Positions 11,201 to 22,700 of a DNA stretch of 64,000 bases are shown here, piece after piece. The DNA is taken from positions 15,678,947 through 15,742,946 of the forward strand of contig CP154957.1 in assembly GCA_039621445.1 (NCBI GenBank), in the 5' to 3' direction. Position numbers and translations under genes: made by a program. This DNA is from Euglena gracilis (taxonomy: Eukaryota > Euglenida > Euglenophyceae > Euglenales). The notes below the pieces were generated by a model. That model was not told the DNA's origin. It saw only the letters and a program-made list of their open reading frames with translations, and searched no databases. Position 1 is the stretch's first letter. The number at the start of each line of letters is the position of its first letter.

Positions 11201-13715
11201 GAATTTTTGGCCATTTTTGGAGGTCTGAAAAAAATTTCATCTGATTTTGTTCCAAAAAATCCCAAAAATGGCCAAAAAACGGGAATTTTCGGCCATTTTT
11301 GGAGGTCTGAAAAAAAATTTCTGGCGGTTCGCGCCGGTCACTGGAAAAAATTTTCCCACTAGCTAGAAATCCCACTAGCCAAATTTTTGGACTAGCTCTA
11401 GTCCAGCCCCCCCCCCCCCCCGGGGGGAGTACTGCAATCCCTTAAGCAAATGCCTGATGGTGACTGCATCATGTCACACAATGGAGGACAAATTTTTCTT
11501 GTGAAAATGAAATTCACATTCACCTCAAAAATTTTTTGTACTCTCTGGGGAGATTCATAAATGATTGCGGTTATTATTTGAACGTTGAAAGGTTATGAAC
11601 ATCCTTTGGTTTTTTAATTTTAGTTTGAAACTTGTGCATGGAGGGAGGCTGAGATTCACCAACCTCGGGGGGGGTACCTGGACAGGCAGGGGGCACCCCC
11701 CCCCCCCGGGGTCGGTGCCTGCCTGGTTGTTGCCAAAAAGTGCCCAAAAATGGCCGTTTCTGCGCTTCGCCTTGGCCGACTGCCCAGGTACATTTGGCCA
11801 TGCGCCTTAGATTTTAACTTAAAGCTTGGAATGCCGCCCAGGAAGGCAACCCCCCCCCCCCCGGTGGGATCGGCACTGCCTTAAAATTTAGCTTGATGGA
11901 GGGAGGGTTGGTTGCCCCGTTGCATACACTCGCACTTAACAATCTCTGTTTTGTGAAGTTAGTTTTTCAAACGTGTTCTTTTCATGAATTTCGGAGACAT
12001 TCCAACCATAATACAATGACATCTTTCAAATATACACAAAAACGAAAAATGTGGGCTTTGAAAAGGAATTCAAAGCACGGAATATTTGTCAAAAATGCAT
12101 GACTTTCAAATATTCGCAAAAATGAAAAACTTTGAAAAGGAATTCGAAGCACGAAATTTTGTGTAGATGTTATCTGTAAATCTGTTGTCTGGGTCATTCT
12201 TGTCGAAATTAATGACATTCAGCAGTTTGTGGCAAAGGATGTATATGTTTGTTTAATCTCGAAGTTTGATGAGGGAAAGAACGACTGCTTAAGAGAAAGT
12301 GTTGTAAGTGGAATTCGGGTTTTGTCTTCCAATTTGAAGATTTCTTGTTATGAGTGTCACCGTGAACGGTTCCAAACAGAATTAACGCCCGAAATCCCCT
12401 CCAAAATCTTTTTCATACGACGCAAACTCCGTGACATATGGCAACTGGTAACACATGCCAATCAATGCCTGGGTACTCCTTAATCTCCTCAAGCAGGGTG
12501 CGCAGGCTGTTGCTGCCAAGGCTGCAGCGACCCCGAAAAACTGGAAGCAATGGGGATCAAACCGATGAAGTGTCATGCCCAGCGTCTGTCAGAAGTGCTT
12601 TCAGTCCAGCAATTATTAATATTTGAAAGGGGACACTCAGAATTTAAAATGTCAAACACAATTGGCAGTCAGGGATGGCTGGTCGTGTGCATTACTCGAC
12701 AACATAGCATCATCAGCACCAAGGTTGCTTGTTCGAACAAAAAAACCCTGCCCACTGCAGAAGCAGCACCATCCACTGTCCAGACCACTGTCCACATTTC
12801 AGCTTTCTCTCCCAGCAAATGCGTCCATTCTGAATAAAATATCGATATTAAACCTTCTTTGTTGTGAAAATTCATGACATATGAGGTACTTCAGCTGATG
12901 GTTGGGTGGCTCATGTGTTATTGCACAGCAGACAGATGGGCAGGCAGGGCATATACGTGACTCCAGACTTGTGAAACACTGCTCAGGCTCTTCAGAACAA
13001 AAGAAATGTTCTGCATATATTTAGCCATCTAGCTCCTGTTCCTATGTGCACCTTATCTGTGCTTTTCATCTTGAATTAAACACATCGCCATCAACAGGTC
13101 GAGGTACATGTTCTCTTGTCCAGCACCCAAAGCCAGCCACACATTCTCAAAAACCCCCACCCCCCAACACACTCTGTACCCCCCAATAACAAAACCAACG
13201 TTCATTAGTATTCTCCCAGTAACACAAGGTGTGGCAAAAGACATGCAAGCAACTTCAGACCTTGTGCCAAGGATCAGCATGTCTGGGTAAGACCTTGGCT
13301 TTATTGTGAAATGACACGGATGCGCTGCACTCTGGTCGAGCGCATTCAGGCACAAGGGGAAGGAGGTAAACGCAGAGCGAATCATGTTGAGGAGGGCCAT
13401 GATAGTGAAGATGACCCCCGTGCTCCGGGTGGAGTCGCACCCGCCGCCACTTTCATGAATATTCTGAACCTCCACCAAGTTATGCACTGCGACCTCCTCC
13501 CTCTTGAAATACATTATGCACCTACACCAGAATCATTGAATTGACAGACAGATGGACAAATGGACAGATAAGTAGCTTGAAAGAAAATCAAATAAGACAA
13601 AAAATGAAACTCAATATTCGATTTCCCCCTGTACAAGAGGTTGTATGTGAGTGAGTGAGTGAGTGTGTGTGTGTGTGTGTGTGTGTGCTCATGTGTGTGT
13701 ATGTGTGCGCGCATG

Positions 13716-13787
<72 letters not shown>

Positions 13788-16700
13788 TCTGTGTGTGTGT
13801 GTGTGTGTCCATGCTCACGTGCAGGCGTGCCCGCAATTGCGCATGGAAGGCAGGGTGGCAGGTCCGGATGGGAGAAAGGAATGCATAGATGAGGAAGACA
13901 ACCAGCTGAAAAGAAGAGGGGCCCAAGTTCTGCGACAACACCAACCGGCTGACCTGAATCGAGATTTCTCTCACCTTCCTCACCTGAGAAGGGAGGCAGA
14001 CAAAGATGAAAATGATTTCTGCATGCCCTGGACCCTGATGCATCTTGGGATAAAATTAAAAAAACAACAACACTGGTTTGCGTGCAAAACAAACAAAAGA
14101 GGAATGGTTTCGAAATGCTTTGGTTTTCTGCTTATCATTTTTCAGGTTCCCAAAAAACACCAAAAATTTTCTTTCAGCACTTCGCGCCATGTGTAGATTG
14201 GTGTAATTTGACATTTAGCATGTTTTTTGCACTTCAAAAACCTGAAATTTTTTGAAATTACCAAAACCCCAATTTCATGCACAAAAATGATGAAAAATTT
14301 CATCATTTTTGTGCATGAAATTGGGGTTTTGGTAATTTTTTCAGGGAAAAAGTTCACCGTCCCCGGCGCTTGGCGCCGTCAAGGGGGTCTTATTTATGTG
14401 GTGCTCTTATTTTTGGATTTTTGCTCGATCGGCCCAGGGGGGGGGTCTTATTTTGGGGGGGTCTTATTTGGGGGGGTCTTATTTTTTGGGAGGGTTTAAA
14501 AATGGCCATTAGGGACTGCCCACCGTGAACCGCACCACCGAGAACACCGCGCAACGCACAGAACTGAACGAACGGTTGGTTGGATCAGTTGCAGTGGGGA
14601 TCGCTACACACCTCCGGTTTGCGAAGTTCCAGGATTGTCTTGAGGAAGCTGGGTTCCCAGGCAAAGGCAGTGGCCAAGTTTAAACCCCAAAGCTATACCC
14701 GCCAAGAAATTCATAGCCCACTCCCAACGACAAAATATCCAAACAATACCCCTGCTAATCCTGCACAATTTGTCTTGGAAGCGTTTTGTTGATCTTCATT
14801 GATAAAGTGTTGCCTGTTAAGATCCAGACGGAGGAGACAAATTTTTAAGTTATCGAAGGAGCACCCGCCTTGGATTTCCAAATAAAACTCCCAAATAAAG
14901 CCCTCCCCCAAATTACTGCACCCCCTGAGAAACGACTCCACTGCCCAACTGGTAAATGACAAATGTGAATCAATGCAATTTGGTGCAAAAAATGATGCCA
15001 AAAAGGGGGCCTGTGGAGCCTGGTCTGTGGAGCCTGGTGAAGAAGCATTTTAAAGGCTAGTTTTCTTGACTGTGAAGTTGTCTGCCCGAATAATAACCCT
15101 CCATAATGACAACCCCCCAGATGCCATTCAGGTGCCCAAATAATAAACCAGAAGGTTTATCTCCATGGGGGGGAGTGATCTGCATGAGAGGATCATTATT
15201 GGGGGCCAGCAAAAAAAAAACACATTCACATTGTTTTCACCATTTCACCAAAGAACACAAACACCAATCACAACGAACAGGTAGAGAAGTTTGAGAAAAC
15301 ATGGCCCTGGATATAGAGCTTGACGACGCGCATCGACTGCAGCACCTGGTTCATGAGGGTGAGCCGCTTGTCGGACAGCACGAACATTTCGGCGAAGGAG
15401 CTCTGGAAGGAGTTGCTGACCCGGTAGTTCAGGGTGCAGGCGGCGACGAGGACCGCCAGGCCCCCCAGCATGGCCAGCCCTGCGATGCAGCCCACCGGCA
15501 GCGCCCCTGCGTCGCGGGGCTGCGGCACTGTGGCATCGAAAGTTGGAGGAGTGTGGCAACCAACCAAAAACTGTTTACAGTGGACCGCCCACTTTGGTCC
15601 TCTGAGACGAGACACCAACAGGCACTGGCAGAAACAAACGGCAGATGGTGCCGGGGAGGGGGGAGGCATCAGCCAATCAGAAGCCAGCCCCCCCCCCCAT
15701 CGACAATCCAAGAGGGGCCAAAATGCATGCGGCAGTAAACCGCGAGGGCTCTGGGCAGGTAGCAGATGGCAATTAACGCCAAGCAAATACTTCTTTTTGC
15801 GGCCCCAAGGAAAGGGTCTGGGCCCACAGAGGCAAGGTTTTAAGGACAGGGCCGTATGAGCACTCCCCCCCCCAAAAAACAAGGTGCCTCCACAAATAAA
15901 AAAAATATATAAAAAAACTGACAAAGTTGTTTTGGAAGGCAACGTGTGTGCTTTTTTTGTCTGGGTTGGACTATTTGCACTGACCTGAACCAATTTGGGC
16001 CAGAATTGCATGTGGTGGAGATAATTGAGGTTGCCATAAAAAAAATTGGCAAATAAAGAAACAATTGACAAGTTCATTGAAGACAGCGAGCGACTTGCTG
16101 GACTTACTGGTCATCCCAAAAAAAAACTGGACCCGCCCAAACAAATGTGAAGTCCCGAAACACAAAGCCCCGCCCTGAGTAGTTGCAGTTGTACGCAAAT
16201 ACAAAATGGGGAGATTTATTATTGAAAGGGAGGTGTATTGTGTTCATTATGGACAGAAGCAGAGTCTGGCAAAACCCCGAGGATGAATGCTTCTAAAGAA
16301 AACATGCAGAGCACCTTTACACCTTTGCCTGTCCTGTCTCCACGCCAAAACCAAGAGTGGCAGCAGATGGCAGCCAACTGCGGATAAACAGAAAAGAACC
16401 GTATACGCATAAAAGCTTGTAAGCATGACTTCATCAGTTCCCGGGCAAACTTTTTCTCTGTGTGGAGATGGGCTGTTGTTCGTGCATATTCCGGATTTAG
16501 TTGAGACATGTGTGTTCGCTATCTGCATACCGACGTACGCAATCTCTTTCGTTGTGAAATCAAGATCTAAACTCATACGCAAATTCAAAGTCAAAATGCT
16601 TGATTGTCAGAAATTTTTGGAATTCTCCTTCGGTGCCCCCCATATGGGCTGCACATTTCATTTTGAGCCTGTCATGGTTGACTTCGTTGAGGCCCTCTTA

Positions 16701-19700
16701 AAAAGAGGCGGTGTCAGAATCGGTTCATAAGTCATGTAGGCCATGAAGGGGATCTCCTGGAAGGCCTGCTCCACTCGCTGAGAGCAGGCTTTTGCGCAGC
16801 AGACTTGTGAAAAGGAACGTACACCCACCTTCACCCCTCGCTGTCATGCTTGGCTGCATCTTCCAGCCAACTTGGATGCATCAACACTTCCCCAAAGCAC
16901 ATCCATCCTGCCCTTCACTGGAAATCACCGAGGGAAAGAATTTCCTGAGAAAGAAATCATTGTGCAGCACAGCCATGTTTTGAGCAACATTTTCACTGTT
17001 TTCCATCCCAAAAAAAAATCTCGAATAAAAGCAATGCAAAAATGTGGCACGCCAAAAGAAAGTGCAGTGCAAACTCGCATGGTGATGTGTTTCGATGCAA
17101 AATTGGATATTTCATCAGCAACAACTTTTACTGTAGAATTGAAAAAAAAATTATAAAAAAACGCTGAGTTATTTCATTGTGTAAGGAAAAAAATACAAAA
17201 AAATAAGACAAGAGTGAAAAAATCCCAAAAATGTTTGCTATGGAAAGAATGCAAATATGTTGGAAAATGCAAATCTAGGGCAAATCACAAAAAAAGCAAA
17301 TCCCAGAATTCTGAATCGCGCAAAAATATGCAAAATATGCAACTTGCTTTTTCACACCTGGTCTGTGTGTGTTTGAAGATAAAAGATGAAAACAAAAGAC
17401 AAACAAATAAAAGACATCAGCAACCAAAAATAACAAACTGGTGAAATCCCCAAATAACTTTGCACTGCCCTAAAGCTTTGCATTCCCAAACAACTCAGGG
17501 GGGGAGGACGAAAAGATCCGTCCAAAGTAATTTTGCCCATTCACAAGGAACAAAAATGTGGGAAAAAATGTTATGTTTTTCTGGGAAATCAGGAGATGGT
17601 AACTGCAAAAATCATCAGAAAACAGTTTACTGTCCGATGAATAAAAGCATTAGACAGAAACAACACTTGACACCAAATGTGTTTTAGGGAAAGTGGTAAA
17701 TCAAACCTTCAATGGCTTCGGTCCTGCCGAGGCCATTGAAACAGGGGGGTTCATTCATTTCTAAGCAGGGGCAGCTTCCTCAGGGGTGATGGGCCCGGTG
17801 GTGGGTCCGCCCACCACCTGGATGGGGGTGGGGGCCTCCCCCACCTCAACCCTGGACACCCAAACGCCAGCTAATGGGTCAGCCACATGCATTTCCGGTT
17901 AGAAATACACTGGATGCCACATCTCACCGACACAGCACAGGTCTTCCCCCACCATCTCTCTCTTCCCTCGACTCTCCTCCTCTCCACATAAATTGAATAA
18001 AAAATCTTCTTTCCAAAAAAGGAAAAAATGAGGAGAATGAGGATGATCCGCTGCTGATCCACCTAAATTGCACCAACACACACACACACACACACACACA
18101 GTGCACATCAAATCCTGGCTGGCCCACGAGGTTGAACACCTTGCCGGTGGTGGTGGTCTTCCACGCATCCGGGCTTAGGCGCAGCGCCTTCTGGTAAATG
18201 GCAGCGTTCAGTGTGCTGCGCACCTTGAGGGCGACCACCTGAGATGAGGGTGGCTGACATGCTGAATGCCGATCACAGTTTGCAATCGTGAGGTGGCGCC
18301 ATTTCAGATTAAGCATTCAGGCAGCCGAGGAAAGTTTCTGTCAATCGTGACGCAACAAAAAGATACCGGGGGTAAAAAATTGGTCATGTACAAAATTGGT
18401 TTGAAAGAAATTGGTTACGAAAAAAAATTGGGAGCTTTTCTTAAAATGGTCCGGAAATATTTGGGCACCAAACCTTTAGAATTTGGCCAGGAAAAAAATT
18501 GGGTGGTTCTCCAACTTGAAAGCATGATGCTGAGTGAATGGACCTTCAGTGCTGTGCCCAACTCTCAGCTCTCAACTCTCAACTCTCTGAGCCATCAGCC
18601 CGCCGAGTTGAGTTCAAAAAAAAACCGAAAACCAGAATGCATTTGGAAAAGAGAAAACAGGGGAAAAAAGTGGGAAATATTTGGGCAATTTTGGCACAAC
18701 CATTTTCTTCCAAACCAACTTTATATGTGACCTCACCCCCACCCCCAGCCTCAGCCAAGGTCCATTGGCTGAAGCCAACGGATAAAGTGATTGAGCACGA
18801 CACCAGCTGAGACACACCTGGAATGCCACCTGGGCATGGAGAGGGCAGGGAGGTTGGGGCTGGTGGGCAGGGGCATACCTGCATGCGGGCCAGGATGTGG
18901 GACTGCAGGGCACAGCCGACGACGTTGACGGCGTAGATGACGGCGGCGAGCAGGAAGCCCTCCCACTGCGGCCGTGTGCCCTGAATGACGTCCAGCAGCG
19001 ACTGCAGCAGCAGCGGCATCGCAAAAGGGCGGCTCAGGCAGCGATGGCGCACCCCACTGGGGAGAGGCACCACTGTCCAATGACCTGAGGAGCGGGTGAC
19101 TTTTCCCTTTCAAATTCTGACTCCCAAATGGGTGGGGGTAACTTCACACTCAAAAGCCATCCATTTCGGTCAATCATTCAGATTCAGGATTTTTCCGTGT
19201 GCCGTTTGGCAGTGGTCACTTTGTCGCGGTCACTTCGAAGGGTGGGCCACCACTAAACAGGGGTGTGGGAGGAGAGAGAGAGAGTGTGTGTTCCAGAAGC
19301 AAAGATGCTCAAAAACCCTCGTACGCATTCAGATACAGGGGTCAGATACAGATGTGCTTTGACTGCCGAGTCCAACTGATTTCCGAGAAATGTGCTGTCT
19401 GATGTACTGGGGGCTCAGACCCACTTAGCTTCGGTCATTATGCAAGCTGAGCAGTCGTCCACATCTATTTTGAATCAGCGGTGACCATCTCAAGCCATCA
19501 CAGAACCGCACACATCATCATGTATCCCAACCCCCCCGGGGGGGGGGGGGTTGTATAAACTGAGACCGTAGATCATCGGCGTGGGTGGCACAACTGTGCA
19601 CATCACAGCCTGACCAGGCGGAATAGATGATGCCGCAAACCAAGACAAACAAGAGGTCGGTCTTCACCGACACTGTGGGCAGGGACGGTACGTGCATAGG

Positions 19701-22700
19701 GGATAAGAATTTATTCAAGAAACCTGGAGGAAGATGAAACAAATTTGGAAAAGCATGGCTTTTAATGTGGCATGCATAAACCCGAGTAAATTTTTTTCCT
19801 CTTACGGATGATAATGAGGACGATCCGCTTCTCATTCCCCCAAATTGCACCAACGTACATATGTATTCTCAGAAATACACACACCTATGTATATATACAC
19901 TTATATACACTTACGTACATTTCAAAATTCAAATTACCCCACCATTTCAAAAAATGATATTTCCCACCGATTTTTATCATTCCCTTCCCTGGGAAGAAGG
20001 GACTTGTACAGCTTCGGCTTCGGCTTCTGGCGCTCCGCGGACCAGCAACAGACTGTGATGCACCACCACCACTGCCACAAAAAAAACTCCAAATTTAAGC
20101 AACCCTCCCAGGGACTGGTGAAAATTACCCTGAAATTGAGGTTGAAAGAAGGGAAAATGTTGGAAAATATGAAAAGCGAAGCAAAGCTTAAACAAACAAT
20201 AATAGCCGAATTTTAGGGGGGAAATCATCAAACTCGTTGAGCTTGTGCCGCTTTGAAACGTTGCAGCTCTGAAAGGCTCCTCTTCCCTTTATTTGAAGAA
20301 TGAGATTTTTTTTGTTGACCATTTGGTCTCTATTAAAGCAACCCCTAACCCCTCAGTGTATATGGTAAACCGAAATTTGCAAACCCCAAATACAGGTAGC
20401 CCCTTGGCCAAATTTGAGCAACGGTTTTTGCTTAAATTGGGGGGGGGGGCTGCCACCAAACCACCACCACCACCACCACCACCAAACCACCACCACCACC
20501 ACCACCACCACCTGTGCCAAGTGCCTGGCAAAAAGACGAGGGACCTGTCCCAAGACACACATCTGAAGAACGTCACAGCCTGCCCAGTGTTTGGTGAATG
20601 CTTGCAGGGCGGGGATGGCCTTGGCATTCTCCGGCGGCTCATCGATGTCCCACAGCTGGAGGCAAGAGTCTTTGAGGGGGGGGATGATATGTGGGAATCC
20701 CATAAAATTGATATTCGCACACACTTTAATTCAAAAACTGAGGCTCGGCCCAGCTGGATTGCAGTATGCCCGATGGCAACGTGGCAACAGAACCCACACC
20801 TCCTCCCCCGTATGGGGAGGGGGACATCTGGTGAGGGGACATCTCCCAACCCCCAACCGGGGAGGGCCACCGCATCACTTTGCAAGTAAAAAAGACCCTT
20901 CGACAGCGAAGGTGACGAAGGAATCCTTTTGACTTAAAAAAAATGGTACACAACAGGACAAAAAAAAACACGGGGAAGAAGGAAGGGACTGGAAGACCCC
21001 AGGGGACCCGTCTACCCACTGACCAATTGGCCTGTTCAGCCCTGGCCCCCCCCCCTCTGTCTGTTGGGGGAACCCCCTCACAGACAGTGCGTCTGTGTGT
21101 CTGGGGGGGGGGGGGTCCTTCAGCCCCCCCCCCCCCCCCCGTTGTTGATGTCAGCTGGACGAAAAGGTTACCCCTCCCAGAATATGTCCCGTACAGCTCA
21201 AGGGAACTCCTGGTTGGAGGGGCCGCCTGGCACCCTTGCGAATGATGGACGCTGGACAACGGCCCTCAGGGGAGGCAAGACACCCTCCTTAGGGAAAAGC
21301 CAGGCACCCCAACCCTGCGGCCATTCTTTCTCGTAATGCACACGTTATGAGTCATTCTCCCTTAGACGGCCGGGAATATCGCAACGTTTCCTCGCTGTCT
21401 CATACCCTGACCGATGAAGGAAGAACCACTGTGCGATGGTGCTCTGCAGGACGTTCTTCAAAAATGAAAATCAGAAACCCCGCTGTGACACGCTGTTGGG
21501 GAACATTTCCACCAAATTTGGCGCCATTCTGAAAACCGAAAAGCTGTCGCAGGGATTCCCCTCTGGTGCACTTTCTGGGTTAAAACCTGCAAAAGGAGCC
21601 GGACAGCCAAATAAAACACAACGCAATGCCAGCCGCAAACGCAAAGTTGCCTGCGCTGGTGTTGGCCAGGGGGGTCCGGTGCCAGTGGTGCTGCGCATAT
21701 GGTGCTGCTGGCGACGGTGAACAACGTTGCCCGAACGCGAACCTGGTTGCGCAGACAACAGGGGGGCACTCAAATAAAGTATGAGACACGTCTCATACCA
21801 TGACGACCACAATGACCAAAAGCCCCCTCTGCCCCCATCATGTGACACAGAACGTCCTTGCAAGGGTGTGCAAACCTGTTTCTTTCACAGGAAAAATCTG
21901 GTCCACTTTCCCAAGGGACTCACATGTCCCACTTCGGCATTCTATACGAAGGTGGATATAAATGGTAATGTTGAGTGGACCGCAGGCAGGTCGGAGTTAC
22001 TGCGCATGCTTCTTGGCCACATTTCTGTGCACCTTTCCGGTCACGGTCAATTGGACTGCTTTGACCTTCCTTCAAGTGCACGTCGATGACAAGCTTGTCC
22101 AAAGGCAACTTGCATCTAATAGCAGTATATTCAGACCTGTTGATGTCGAGTGTGGATGCCCATTTAATATCTTTAGCCTTCAGGGTGGCAACTTCGCACG
22201 GCCGTTGAGAGGCGTCATCCTCTGATGCAGTGGAAGCAGCTCTCTGGGATACACTCATATTGATTGCCACAAGACACCTGCAAAAAGTCACGTCAATGTT
22301 GGACTATATTGGGGGAAAAGCTCTGAGGTTTTAAAAAACACATACATTTGAATTGAATTCACTGCCAAAAAAAAAAGAAACTACCTGTTTTATTTCAGGA
22401 ATTTGGGAAAAATGACCCAAACAGTCAGTTTCTTCAAAAAGAAACTGCTTTCTTCATTATCTCGCACTCCAGTCTAGGAAAACCAAGCAGCACGAAGGGC
22501 ATACGGTGGTGTTGAGAAACACCGATGGCAGCCAGCTGTCCCGGAGCACTGGGATGGTCCGACATGCTGGACGACTTGGCCTTGTACAACCTTCATTCCT
22601 GCACCGACGACATGGAGGTCCAGGCTTGTAACGGTGACGTCCTGCAGAAAACACACACCCCACAAGGGTCAGACACATGGCAATCCCTCAGAAGGGGACG

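Noticed and set aside
13514-14092. 192-codon minus frame with RARTHARTHA
   Set aside because: A translation of the GT/GCGT microsatellite. Flanking parts show no domain.
16219-16594. Hydrophobic minus frame considered as a missing TMD1 exon
   Set aside because: It does not align with the ABCC pattern and lacks borders consistent with exons 5 and 6.
19590-19690. Hydrophobic minus segment SVKTDLLFVLVCGIIYSAW considered as a TMD1 exon
   Set aside because: The acceptor CCCACAG is plausible, but the sequence does not fit the segment expected between exons 2 and 3. Left unassigned.
20575-20685. LQLWDIDEPP read as a WD40 blade
   Set aside because: A WD-like word, but its position between the ABCC entry motif and TMD1, and the following F...W pattern, fit the ABCC linker better. 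No other WD blades lie nearby.
20293-20889. Two opposite 198-codon frames over the (CCA)n tract
   Set aside because: They exist because the triplet repeat lacks stops on both strands. Only the short LQLWDIDEPP segment on the minus strand has family support.
22500-22660. Possible exon reading DVTVTSLDLHVVGAGMKVVQ after a TGCAG acceptor
   Set aside because: It lies within the TIR-bounded element, has two other open frames, and matches no ABCC segment.
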